A stretch of DNA of 64,000 nucleotides. Source: an uncultured Prevotellaceae bacterium. GTDB taxonomy: Bacteria; Bacteroidota; Bacteroidia; Bacteroidales; Muribaculaceae. This document shows positions 29,615 to 39,630 of the stretch, piece by piece. The stretch is taken from contig ONLH01000003.1 in the NCBI GenBank assembly GCA_900318645.1, positions 96,537-160,536 on the forward strand, read 5' to 3'. How positions within the stretch are numbered: the stretch's first letter is position 1; the number at the start of each line of letters is the position of its first letter. The translations under genes and the position numbers were made by a program. The notes beneath the pieces are model-generated. The model searched no databases, had not been told where the DNA came from, and saw only the letters and a program-made list of their open reading frames with translations.

Positions 29615-31534
29615 ATGAAAAGATTATTTGTTTTTTCTGTTCTATTGGTGCTGGCAGTAGCTGGATGTACCACCATGCAAGCCTTGGCGGCAACATTGTC
29701 TGCACCCGGGATTTCGCCTGATGGCGGCACCTATGGAGAACCCATACAAGTCTCGATGAGGTGCTCCGACAATGGGGCAACAATCTACTATACTACCGAT
29801 GGATCAGAGCCGACACAAGCATCCATTCAATACACCGGGCCATTCACTGTGGACGAGGATATGACCATCAGTGCCATTGCGGTGAAAGGCACGACAGTGA
29901 GTTGGGTGACGAGTGTGACCTATCGATTCATGACGGCAGTTCATGTCGAGGACATTGCTGCCTACGAGCAAGTGCCCGACGGCACGCTTGTTCAGTTTGA
30001 TAATAGAGTCACCGTGCTGGCGAATAAAGGCAAGAACTTGTATGTGTGCGACGGGAGCGGGTGTGCTCTGTTCTATGGCAATACAGGTCATTACTACATG
30101 AGAGGTAATGTCATTCCTGCTGGTTTTCAAGGTGTCAAGATGACGAGTAATGGCGAGCCCATGTTGACTGAGCCGAGAGGCTTTGAGTATCAATCGGGAT
30201 TCGCCCACGTGGACCCCGATTACATAACAGCCGACGAAGTCGGACCCGACAAGTTTGCACACCTCGTGTCTCTTGACTCGGTGCAGTTCTGGCTCATAGG
30301 CGAATATTCTGACTATGACTATGATTATGCCTATCGGGGGACGCTGAAGGATAAGTTCGGCAATACTTGTCCGATAGTGTTTGGCACAATGGGTGTTAGA
30401 CCGCCTGAGAACGAATCTGTCTTCTATGACATCGAGGCGGTAGTAGGCTCTCTCGAGACAGAAGGTGGCATTGTTTATATGTTGTTTCCAGTTACGTTTG
30501 AGCGGATTATCCCCGATGAACCTCCATTGGAGATTACTCCCTCACAGGTGGGTCCCGAAACATTGGGCAAGTATGTCGTGTTGCGCTATGTAAATTTCCC
30601 GAGTGGAACCATCACCGACCTCAATGGCGAGACGTGTGAATGCCTGCTCACCTACGACCCGATACTGCCCCAAATCCTGTGCTGGAGCTATAATGTCTAT
30701 GGCCTTGTCGAGTCTTATGAGCTCAACAGTTGGCCTTATGGCGGAGGGACCCGCTACCGTGTCTTTGTCACAGACATTGGCTTGAACTACGATGATGAAG
30801 CATTGATCAAGAACATCAAGTCCCTGTACAACCTCAATCAAGTTCAATGGGTGGAATATTTTGACCTGAGGGGTCATTTCACGACACCGCTGACTGCTGT
30901 CTATCAGAATGGTGATTATCTCTATGTGAAGGATGTTGATGACCGTTATGGCCTGGTCGTCGGCACAGTCTACAACTGGTTCCAAAATGGTGACCTCATC
31001 ACCGGTGCGGTCGCTAAGGCTCAAGAAGTTGGTGGAGAATGGCGCATATACCCTGTTGTTACCGACTCCTTTGTCAAGGATGGACATGATGAGCCTGTTC
31101 TCCCCGATGAGGTGACCATATTAACTGTGGATGACTCGATGATACATCGCTATCTGCAGTTCAAAGGTGTCTCGATTGTGCTGGATGATGCTGGCTGCTT
31201 CAAGATGATTGACGGCATCGGTGAAATGGAACTCTACAATCGTTTTGACGTCCCCTTCCCTCCAAAAGGGACATATCATTGGATTAATGATGACGGTGAG
31301 GTCAATATTGCAGATTTCAACCGCTTGATGGATGCCATCCTGGAGAATGGCGATAATCCGGATAAGTGGGATGGTACGTACGATGTCAAGGGGTTTCTGG
31401 GCCTTGGGCCAAGGGGACAATATATCCTGCTCCCCATCGCTTTCTATCGTGGAGAGTCTTTTGATCTTAATGATGATTACGAGGTCAATATCTCCGACGC
31501 CAACTACCTTATTGACATCATCCTAGGCCAATAA
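29615..31534 (+). CDS. Lipoprotein with chitobiase-like domain and split dockerin (paralogue 3)
   Basis: 639 residues. Here the signal ends in a lipobox (VLAVAGC), unlike paralogues 1 and 2, although a second cleavage-like site (ALAA) follows. It lacks the N-terminal beta domain; the chitobiase-C-like domain comes first (~27-105), then at least two beta-modules (LYVCDGSGCALFYG..GNVIPAGF; YLYVKDVDDRYGLVVG). A dockerin half at ~552-575 (INDDGEVNIADFNRLMD) has Trp at the first calcium position, and the second half (DLNDDYEVNISDANYLID) ends the protein. Translated with paralogue 2 from the 27044 promoter; strong terminator at 31547. Confidence 0.78.
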   Translation: MKRLFVFSVLLVLAVAGCTTMQALAATLSAPGISPDGGTYGEPIQVSMRCSDNGATIYYTTDGSEPTQASIQYTGPFTVDEDMTISAIAVKGTTVSWVTSVTYRFMTAVHVEDIAAYEQVPDGTLVQFDNRVTVLANKGKNLYVCDGSGCALFYGNTGHYYMRGNVIPAGFQGVKMTSNGEPMLTEPRGFEYQSGFAHVDPDYITADEVGPDKFAHLVSLDSVQFWLIGEYSDYDYDYAYRGTLKDKFGNTCPIVFGTMGVRPPENESVFYDIEAVVGSLETEGGIVYMLFPVTFERIIPDEPPLEITPSQVGPETLGKYVVLRYVNFPSGTITDLNGETCECLLTYDPILPQILCWSYNVYGLVESYELNSWPYGGGTRYRVFVTDIGLNYDDEALIKNIKSLYNLNQVQWVEYFDLRGHFTTPLTAVYQNGDYLYVKDVDDRYGLVVGTVYNWFQNGDLITGAVAKAQEVGGEWRIYPVVTDSFVKDGHDEPVLPDEVTILTVDDSMIHRYLQFKGVSIVLDDAGCFKMIDGIGEMELYNRFDVPFPPKGTYHWINDDGEVNIADFNRLMDAILENGDNPDKWDGTYDVKGFLGLGPRGQYILLPIAFYRGESFDLNDDYEVNISDANYLIDIILGQ

Positions 31535-31546
31535 AGTAAACAACCG

Positions 31547-31620
31547 AATAGCCTGAAATATCTGATGGCATCCGCCTCTCAGAATATTTCAGGCTATTAT
31601 TTTTTTCTTTTTTTCTTTTT
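31547..31620 (+). terminator. Rho-independent terminator after paralogue 3
   Basis: A 15-bp perfect stem, AATAGCCTGAAATAT with ATATTTCAGGCTATT, followed by long T-runs. Confidence 0.92.
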
Positions 31621-31770
31621 TTTCTTAACGAACGCGTTGGTGCTCAATTCATTCGCCTCTGTTGTTTAATTTCTCCGTTCGCAGCACGGACATTGATACA
31701 GGCTTGAATGATGGCACACCGCCATGGTTGATGGGGTGAACATCAGCGTTTTATTTCTATTGAACTGGCG

Positions 31771-33261
31771 TTACTTGAAGAAGCGGCCGATGACGGGGAC
31801 CTTGGCGAGCATCTTGCCGAAGCCTTCTTTGCGGTAGATAAGACCTACGAACAAGAGCAGCAGCACCGTGCGGAAAGCCAGCCTGAGCCACATGTTCTCA
31901 ACAGGCAGCATCATGGCAGCGAACAGGACGCCGGCCACTACCGTGTACAGGGCGATGTCACGCAGCGGGTAGTTGATGGGGTAATACTTCTGCCCGATGA
32001 AGTAGGACAACAGCATCGACACGCCATAGGCGGCAAAACCTGCCCAGGCACACGCCATGTAACTGAAGCGTGGAATGAGGAAGATGTCGATGGCGATGAG
32101 CACCAGGGCTCCGATGCCCGAGAAATAGGCTCCCCAGATGGTGCGGTCGGTGAGTTTGTACCAGAACGAGAGGTTGAAGAACACGCCGAACATGATTTCG
32201 GCTGCCATCACGATGGGCACGACGCGCAGTCCTTCCCAATAATCACGGCCCACGATGTAGCGCAGCAAGTCGATCCACGCCATCACGGCCAGGAAGGCCA
32301 GCAGCGTGAAGATGATGTAGAACTTCATGGCCCGGGCATAGGTCTCGCGCTTGTCGGCATCCTTGTTGCTGAACACGAAGGGCTCGTAGGCAAAGCGGAA
32401 GGCCTGGGTGAGCATCACCATGATCATGGCAATCTTGATGCAGGCGCCGTAGATACCGAGCTGCGCTCGTGCCTCGGCGATGTCGCCGTCATAGAAGTAG
32501 GGGAATATGATCTGCGAGATAGCCTGGTTGAGCTGTCCCACCAGACCCATGACGAGCAAGGGCCACGCATAGCTGAGCATCCGCTTGCACGCCGCCATGT
32601 CAAAGCCGAAGGAGATGCCGCGCAACTCCTTGTAGAGCAACAGCAGGGTGAAGAGGGTGCAGACGAGGTTGATATAGAAGACAAATGCCACATCGAGCGT
32701 GAACTTGTCGTCGTAGATGCCAAACAGGTTGATCTTCAGCTCGGGCAATATCACGAGATAGAGCAGGTTCAGGAAGATGTTGAGCAGGATGTTGGCAATC
32801 TTGAGTGTAGCAAACTTGACAGGCTTGTGCTGGATTCTCAAGTAGGCAAAGGGGATGGCGGTGAAGGCATCGATGGCGACCGTGGTGAACATCACGGCAA
32901 TGAACTCGGGATGGTCTTGATAGCCGATGAGCGAGGAGATAGGGCCGAGGAAAGCAAACACCACGGCGATGGACAGCAGCGACGTGAAGCCGACCATGCG
33001 TAGGGTAGTGGAGTAGATGCGCTTCGGGTCTTCCCCTTCCTTGGTCATGAAGCGGAAGAAGGTGGTCTCCATGCCATAGGTGAGCAGGATGATGAGCAGC
33101 GACACATAGGCATAGACGTTGGTAATGATGCCATATTCGCCGCCCGATGCGGCGAAGCGTGCCGTCTGGATGGGCACGAGCAGGTAGTTGATGAATCGGG
33201 CGACGATGCTCGAGAGGCCGTAGATGGCCGTATCTTTTGCCAGTGATTTCAGGTTAGCCAT
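31771..33261 (-). CDS. Polysaccharide/lipid flippase of the MOP superfamily (Wzx-like)
   Basis: 496 residues with about 12-14 hydrophobic segments and the family N-terminus LAKDTAIYGLSSIVARFINYLLVPIQT. The polysaccharide-biosynthesis (PST/MATE-like) group moves lipid-linked sugars across the inner membrane. No sugar-polymer genes sit beside it, so the substrate cannot be inferred. It follows ruvB by 66 bp on the same strand, with a short 9-bp array in between, and is probably co-transcribed. Confidence 0.88.
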   Translation of the reverse strand: MANLKSLAKDTAIYGLSSIVARFINYLLVPIQTARFAASGGEYGIITNVYAYVSLLIILLTYGMETTFFRFMTKEGEDPKRIYSTTLRMVGFTSLLSIAVVFAFLGPISSLIGYQDHPEFIAVMFTTVAIDAFTAIPFAYLRIQHKPVKFATLKIANILLNIFLNLLYLVILPELKINLFGIYDDKFTLDVAFVFYINLVCTLFTLLLLYKELRGISFGFDMAACKRMLSYAWPLLVMGLVGQLNQAISQIIFPYFYDGDIAEARAQLGIYGACIKIAMIMVMLTQAFRFAYEPFVFSNKDADKRETYARAMKFYIIFTLLAFLAVMAWIDLLRYIVGRDYWEGLRVVPIVMAAEIMFGVFFNLSFWYKLTDRTIWGAYFSGIGALVLIAIDIFLIPRFSYMACAWAGFAAYGVSMLLSYFIGQKYYPINYPLRDIALYTVVAGVLFAAMMLPVENMWLRLAFRTVLLLLFVGLIYRKEGFGKMLAKVPVIGRFFK

Positions 33262-33280
33262 TTCAATGTGTTTGTAATGA

Positions 33281-33320
33281 CCTTAAGGTCTTTAAGGACT
33301 TTAGGGTCTTTAAGGTCCTT
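33281..33320. repeat. 9-bp tandem array (CTTTAAGGT) after ruvB
   Basis: Four imperfect units with AAGG-type cores at 33285, 33294, ~33303 and 33312, exactly 9 bp apart, ending 7 nt before the ruvB stop codon. Confidence 0.75.
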
Positions 33321-33327
33321 ATAAAGA

Positions 33328-34344
33328 TTAAAAAATTGATCCCACTTCGCCGGGACGCTCGCGCTTCAGGTGGTTATAGGCCAGCGTGGTCGCCTCGCGG
33401 CCGCGGGGTGTGCGGTTGATGAAGCCTTCCTTGATGAGGTAGGGCTCATAGACTTCTTCGATGGTGCCCGGGTCCTCGTTCATCGCTGTGGCGATGGTGT
33501 TCAGGCCCACAGGACCGCCACCGAACTTGTCGATGATGGTCAGCAGGATCTTGTTGTCAATCTCGTCGAGGCCATATTTGTCGATGTTCAGCGCCTCGAG
33601 GGCATAGCGGGCAATCTCCAGGTCGATGCGGCCGCTGCCCTTTACCTGGGCGAAGTCACGCACGCGGCGCAGCAGCGAGTTGGCGATACGGGGCGTGCCA
33701 CGGCTGCGCAGGGCGATTTCGATGGCGGCTTTGTCGTCGATGGGCACCGCCAGCAGGCGCGCCGAGCGGCGGATGATGCCCTCCAGCACCTTGTGGTCAT
33801 AGTACTCCAGGTGGCAGTTGATGCCGAAGCGAGCGCGCAGGGGTGACGTCAGCAGGCCGCTGCGGGTGGTGGCACCGATGAGGGTGAACGGGGCGAGCGT
33901 CAGCTGCACCGAGCGTGCGCCGGGGCCCTTGTCAATCATGATGTCGATGCGGTAGTCCTCCATCGCGCTGTAGAGGTATTCCTCGACGATGGGGCTCAGG
34001 CGGTGAATCTCGTCAATGAACAGCACATCGTTCTCGTCGAGCGACGTCAGCAAGCCAGCCAGGTCACCCGGCTTGTCCAGCACAGGACCCGACGTGACCT
34101 TGAAGCCCACGCCCAGCTCATTGGCGATGATGTTGCTTAGCGTCGTCTTTCCCAGACCCGGAGGGCCGTGGAACAGCACATGGTCCAGCGACTCGCCACG
34201 CAGCTTCGCCGCAGCGACAAACACGCGCAGGTTCTCGATAATCTTGTCCTGCCCCGCAAAGTCCTCAAACCGCACGGGTCTCAACGCCCGCTCAAAGTCC
34301 TGATCGGTCTTGAGCGACTCCCGTCTGATGTCAAAATCCTCCAT
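33328..34344 (-). CDS. ruvB: Holliday junction helicase RuvB
   Basis: 338 residues from the ATG at 34344, the usual RuvB length; the open frame extends 45 codons further up only because the CTAG array has a 9-bp period and carries no stop. Walker [13 protein letters not shown], Walker [11 protein letters not shown], sensor GATTRSGLL and the winged-helix end ([13 protein letters not shown]). RuvB drives branch migration with RuvA. The -7 box at 34351 ends only 6 bp before the ATG, so the mRNA may be nearly leaderless. Confidence 0.97.
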   Translation of the reverse strand: MEDFDIRRESLKTDQDFERALRPVRFEDFAGQDKIIENLRVFVAAAKLRGESLDHVLFHGPPGLGKTTLSNIIANELGVGFKVTSGPVLDKPGDLAGLLTSLDENDVLFIDEIHRLSPIVEEYLYSAMEDYRIDIMIDKGPGARSVQLTLAPFTLIGATTRSGLLTSPLRARFGINCHLEYYDHKVLEGIIRRSARLLAVPIDDKAAIEIALRSRGTPRIANSLLRRVRDFAQVKGSGRIDLEIARYALEALNIDKYGLDEIDNKILLTIIDKFGGGPVGLNTIATAMNEDPGTIEEVYEPYLIKEGFINRTPRGREATTLAYNHLKRERPGEVGSIF

Positions 34345-34350
34345 ACTGCC

Positions 34351-34359
34351 GCAAAGGTA
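34351..34359 (-). promoter_or_regulatory. ruvB: -7 box of ruvB, almost touching the start codon
   Basis: TACCTTTGC on the minus strand; the G of TTTG is 8 nt from the A of the ATG. Confidence 0.6.
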
Positions 34360-34366
34360 CAAACTT

Positions 34367-34398
34367 TTTGCAGAAATTAAAAATAATCCTATATTTGC
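34367..34398 (+). promoter_or_regulatory. Promoter of the four-helix-bundle gene
   Basis: TTTG at 34367-34370, a 19-bp spacer and TATATTTGC at 34390-34398: a full consensus promoter, divergent from ruvB. Confidence 0.75.
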
Positions 34399-34415
34399 AA
34401 CTTGAAATAGATTTT

Positions 34416-34465
34416 CTAGAAACTCTAGACCCTCTAGATAATCTAGATATTCTAGAAAATCTAGA
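34416..34465. repeat. 9-bp tandem array with CTAG cores, six units
   Basis: CTAG at 34416, 34425, 34434, 34443, 34452 and 34461, exactly 9 bp apart, in the leader of the four-helix-bundle gene. Because 9 is a multiple of 3, both strands stay open through it. Confidence 0.9.
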
Positions 34466-34478
34466 AAAAGTAAAGCCA

Positions 34479-35156
34479 ATGAATAAAGAGAATCCTATAC
34501 CTGCCCACCAACTCGAAACTGTCCTCCGCAAGCAGACCAACTGGAAAAACCTCTGGTTTTACCAGAAGACGGTGGTACTCTACCAGCTCACCTATGTCTT
34601 CACGCGCCGTTTCTTGCCAGCCTACGGGGACCGCACCGTTGACCAGATGCTGCAGGCTGCACGCTCGGGGAAGCAGAACATCGTCGAGGGCTCGGCAGAC
34701 GGAGTGACATCGATGGAAATGGAATTGAAACTGCTCAATGTGGCGCGATCAAGCATACAGGAACTCTTGGAGGACTATGAGGATTATCTGCCAGCTCATC
34801 GGCTGACGAAATGGACAGCAGGACACCCGCGCTATGACCAGATGCTGCGGTATTGTAGAGAACACAACAGTTTGGAAGACTATGAGCCGTTTTTCGAGAA
34901 ATGGTCAGATGAAGAAGTGGCGAACATCGCCATCACGCTCTGCCGCATGGTGGACAAGATGATGATGACCTATCAGCAGAACAAAGAGCAGGAATTTATT
35001 ACAGAGGGCGGCATACGAGAACGCATGACTGCCGCTAGGCTCGGCTACCGCACCAACCAACGTGAAACCATCGAGCAACTCACCCGAGAGGTCGAACGCC
35101 TCAAGCAAGAAAATGCCGAGCTCAAAAACAAACTCCGCGAGTTAGCCCACCTCTAA
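34479..35156 (+). CDS. Four-helix-bundle protein (23S rRNA-intervening-sequence-like family)
   Basis: 225 residues from the ATG at 34479 ([13 protein letters not shown]); the 37 in-frame codons before it are the translated CTAG array and were excluded. The family marks are [44 protein letters not shown] and [15 protein letters not shown]-terminal ~40-residue coiled coil follows ([22 protein letters not shown]). Proteins of this family are frequent in Bacteroidota and have no settled function. Monocistronic. Confidence 0.85.
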   Translation: MNKENPIPAHQLETVLRKQTNWKNLWFYQKTVVLYQLTYVFTRRFLPAYGDRTVDQMLQAARSGKQNIVEGSADGVTSMEMELKLLNVARSSIQELLEDYEDYLPAHRLTKWTAGHPRYDQMLRYCREHNSLEDYEPFFEKWSDEEVANIAITLCRMVDKMMMTYQQNKEQEFITEGGIRERMTAARLGYRTNQRETIEQLTREVERLKQENAELKNKLRELAHL

Positions 35157-35305
35157 CCATCACCCCAATTATTTTTCTCATTTTTCTCTTTTTTCTTAGA
35201 TGCACGTGGGATTTTCACCACAGCAGTGAAATGTGGAAAGTACGCGCATGTGTGGAAAGGGTGAAATAGGTGGAAAGAGTGAAATAGGTGGAAAGTACAC
35301 GCATG
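35157..35305 (+). other. Low-complexity flank of the IS3 element with GTGGAAAG repeats
   Basis: A T/C-rich tract (35171-35194) is followed by four imperfect 18-20 bp units beginning GTGGAAAG (about 35231-35305). The A/G-rich tract at 36804-36824, beyond the IS, is roughly its reverse complement, and ACAGCAGTGA occurs on both sides (35220 and 36769). No gene is seen here. Confidence 0.6.
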
Positions 35306-35465
35306 TGTGGTTGCCTGATTTTGGTTGACTGTTTCTTGGTCTTTATCCCTAGTAAAAGTTGACTCGGTTAAACTTATCCCTGACGGGAGTTGACTTATTT
35401 TGTTTGTCAGAGGTTGACTGGAGGCCGTAGGCCGGAAGGAGACCCCTGACAGGGGGCAAAGATAA
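35306..35465. repeat. Direct repeat copy 1 (160 bp) flanking the IS3 element
   Basis: Nearly identical to 36605-36769; the differences are one substitution and absence of 5 bp (ATGCC). It lies just after the transposase stop codon and also carries the -7 box (TATCTTTGC, minus strand, 35456-35464) found at the head of the element. Confidence 0.92.
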
Positions 35466-35486
35466 ACCTTTTTCAGGAATAACCCA

Positions 35487-36374
35487 TCACGCCCTTCCAT
35501 TGTTTTTGATTGCGGCCTCGCGGTAGCTGTGCCATTTCTTGTTTATCTCCCCATGGCATTTGGCCGCCTGTGCTGGGGTCATCATGTCCAGGCTCATGTG
35601 TGGCCGCTGGTTGTTGTAGAAGTCGACGGCGGCCTCGACCGCTTCCTCGGCCTGAGCCAGCGAATAGAGGCGGACATCCTTGAGCTGCTCGTTCTTGATG
35701 GTGGCGTTGATCCGCTCAGCTTGGGCATTCTCCTTTGGATCTCCGTTCTCTGTCATGCTTATTCGGATGCCCTTGTCCTTTAGGAGCCCTGTGTATTCTC
35801 GGCATGCATACTGTACCCCGCGGTCGCTGTGGTGGATAAGGCCTTCTGCCGATGTTCCGTCAAGCCTCCCCATGGCCATTTTCAATGCCATCACAGGGTA
35901 GACGGAGTCAAGGGTGGAACCAACTGACCAGCCAACGATCTCACGGCTATAGGCGTCCATTACCAACGACAGGTAGCAGAAGCTGTGTTGCCCGTCACTG
36001 GTCCATATGGGGATATAGGTGATGTCGCTCACCCACAACTGGTTGATGCCGCAGGGGATGAACTCACGCACCAGATTCGGATACAATGGGAAACTGTGGC
36101 TCGAGTTGGTCGTTCTCGTCTTGCGGGGCTTCTTGCGCACCTTCAGGCCGTTGGCCGCTATCACGGACTCGAACCTGTCGCGGCCGAGCCTGTCGCCGGC
36201 CGGGAACTCCAGCTGGTACATATGCCAAAGCTTCCGCCCGCCAATGCCCGGGTCTTTAAGGCGGACGTTGAGGATGAACTCCAGGGCGAAGACCTCCAGA
36301 GCAGAACAACGAAGTTCCCTCCCATCGTCCCACTGGTAATATGCCTGCTTGCTAACGTCAAACGCTCTGCACAT
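35487..36374 (-). CDS. IS3-family transposase OrfB (DDE integrase)
   Basis: 295 residues as a separate frame; more likely made as the C-terminal part of an OrfAB fusion. The N-terminal segment MCRAFDVSKQAYYQW is the HTH_21-like region. The rve integrase core has the catalytic aspartates in WVSDITYIPI and HSDRGVQYA and the glutamate in PKENAQAERINATIKNEQL, so it looks intact and active. In the -1 frame the reading joins orfA without a stop (ending GIAPMCRAF). Confidence 0.93.
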   Translation of the reverse strand: MCRAFDVSKQAYYQWDDGRELRCSALEVFALEFILNVRLKDPGIGGRKLWHMYQLEFPAGDRLGRDRFESVIAANGLKVRKKPRKTRTTNSSHSFPLYPNLVREFIPCGINQLWVSDITYIPIWTSDGQHSFCYLSLVMDAYSREIVGWSVGSTLDSVYPVMALKMAMGRLDGTSAEGLIHHSDRGVQYACREYTGLLKDKGIRISMTENGDPKENAQAERINATIKNEQLKDVRLYSLAQAEEAVEAAVDFYNNQRPHMSLDMMTPAQAAKCHGEINKKWHSYREAAIKNNGRA

Positions 36375-36418
36375 GGGAGCGATTCCATATCGCTTGCTGT
36401 CACGTGCATGCAGGACAT

Positions 36419-36574
36419 TCAGCGTTTGACGCCAGATTTTTTTCTTATCTTAATGTCGAATTTGTGCTCGGCTATGTTGATCATCTCGTCCAGCACATCG
36501 GCACGAAGATTTTGGAAGTCACGCTCCTTGCGCGCTTCTTTCAATTCCGCCTTCAGTCTCGCGTTCTCCTCCAT
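36419..36574 (-). CDS. IS3-family OrfA (short coiled-coil form)
   Basis: The frame is open from 36763, but the part before 36604 is the non-coding-like direct repeat; the start taken here, ATG at 36574 (MEENARLKAELKEAR), gives 51 residues that are mostly a leucine-zipper-like coiled coil. No helix-turn-helix is visible, in contrast to most OrfA proteins. It ends at a run of seven A residues (36437-36443) where a -1 slip leads into OrfB. Confidence 0.65.
   Translation of the reverse strand: MEENARLKAELKEARKERDFQNLRADVLDEMINIAEHKFDIKIRKKSGVKR
36437..36443 (-). other. -1 ribosomal frameshift site (A7)
   Basis: Seven A on the minus strand, read AGA AAA AAA in orfA. Shifting back one base gives a continuous frame through 22 codons into OrfB. 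This matches the programmed frameshift known for IS3 elements. Confidence 0.75.
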
Positions 36575-36604
36575 GAGCTGCTGCTCGCGTGACTTGCTGC
36601 TGTC

Positions 36605-36769
36605 TGTGGTTGCCTGATTTTGGTTGACTGTTTCTTGGTCTTTATCCCTAGTAAAAGTTGACTCGGTTAAACTTATCCCTGACGGGAGTTGACTTATTTT
36701 GTTATGCCTGTCAGAGGTTGACTGGTGGCCGTAGGCCGGAAGGAGACCCCTGACAGGGGGCAAAGATAA
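36605..36769. repeat. Direct repeat copy 2 (165 bp), head of the IS3 element
   Basis: Contains four GTTGACT units starting at 36623, 36657, 36688 and 36717 (steps 34, 31, 29 bp), the inverted CCCCTGACAGGGG and a minus-strand -7 box TATCTTTGC at 36760-36768. It reads as an IS end with iterated transposase sites plus the transposase promoter. Confidence 0.9.
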
Positions 36770-36948
36770 CAGCAGTGATAAGTGGGAAGGACGCGTGCGT
36801 GCGAAAAAAGAGAAAATGAGAAATACCCTTTTTGGTTGATTGCCAGGAAATTAATGCTTGTCCTCGCTGTATCGGTTGTCGTGGGTGTTGTTTGAGTTGT
36901 TTTTCTTGTCTTTGTTGTCGTGGATGGGTGCGAAGGAAGGGCTGACTC

Positions 36949-37016
36949 AACTCCTAACTTCTAACTCCTAACTCCTAACTCCTAACTCCTAACTTCTAGC
37001 TCCTAACTTCTAACTC

Positions 37017-37021
<5 letters not shown>
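36949..37021. repeat. 7-bp tandem array (GGAGTTA) over the stop of the UvrA-like gene
   Basis: About ten units of TCCTAAC/TTCTAAC on the + strand (sense GGAGTTA/AGAAGTTA). The TAG stop codon of the UvrA-like gene (37017-37019) is part of the first unit. The 180 bp between the IS and the array (36770-36948) hold nothing that I recognise. Confidence 0.88.
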
Positions 37022-39287
<2,266 letters not shown>

Positions 39288-39291
39288 GCCT

Positions 39292-39300
39292 GCAAAGGTA
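39292..39300 (-). promoter_or_regulatory. -7 box of the UvrA-like gene, 4 bp from the ATG
   Basis: TACCTTTGC on the minus strand, with 4 nt between the box and ATG at 39287; the predicted transcript starts at about the A of ATG. Confidence 0.6.
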
Positions 39301-39630
39301 GTGATTTTTTAGCGATTGGCAGTTAGCTCTACGCTATTAGCCATCAGCTCTGTACTGCAAACCACGTTAATTGACGTGAGTTTGGCTAAATAATAATTCA
39401 AATCGTACCGGGTTAGCTAGCTGAGACTTGGTGCTGTGAAATATTTCATTCGTTGCAAATCGCGCTGCGTGCGAGAAATAAAAAAAAGAAAAAAAATAAA
39501 AATGCTGTCTTGTTTAATTTGGCTACGCGCGGACTAAAGGTTCTCGGCCTTTATGCCGATGATGCATTTGAGGCGAATGATGGCACCGCCCCATAGCGAA
39601 AGAATTGAGCTTCAACGATTGATTGCTTGA
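39301..39630. other. 330-bp gap without a recognised gene
   Basis: It holds TTAG/GCTC-rich degenerate repeats (39310-39350), a short CACGT/ACGTG hairpin near 39363, AGCTAGCT near 39415 and an A-rich tract (39478-39503). No promoter of the TAnnTTTGC type or terminator was recognised. Confidence 0.5.

Larger units (their letters stand above)
35470..36769 (-). mobile_element. IS3-family insertion sequence, with a partial tandem second copy
   Basis: About 1.3 kb containing orfA and orfB in the minus orientation with a -1 frameshift site. The head (36605-36769) holds a promoter and four GTTGACT units. The tail near 35469-35484 (TTTCAGGAATAACC read inwards) is similar to the inward-read head TGTCAGGGGTCTCC, and these may be the terminal inverted repeats. 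The head sequence recurs right after the tail at 35306-35465, as expected for a tandem second copy that was truncated. Exact ends and target duplication are not certain. Confidence 0.75.

Noticed and set aside
35153-35500. 115-codon minus frame over the first direct repeat
   Set aside because: It translates the IS-head repeat and low-complexity HLFHSFHLFHPF sequence; no sign of a real protein.
36711-36950. 79-codon minus frame beyond the IS
   Set aside because: Glutamine/arginine-rich reading of low-complexity DNA overlapping the IS head; no start signal.
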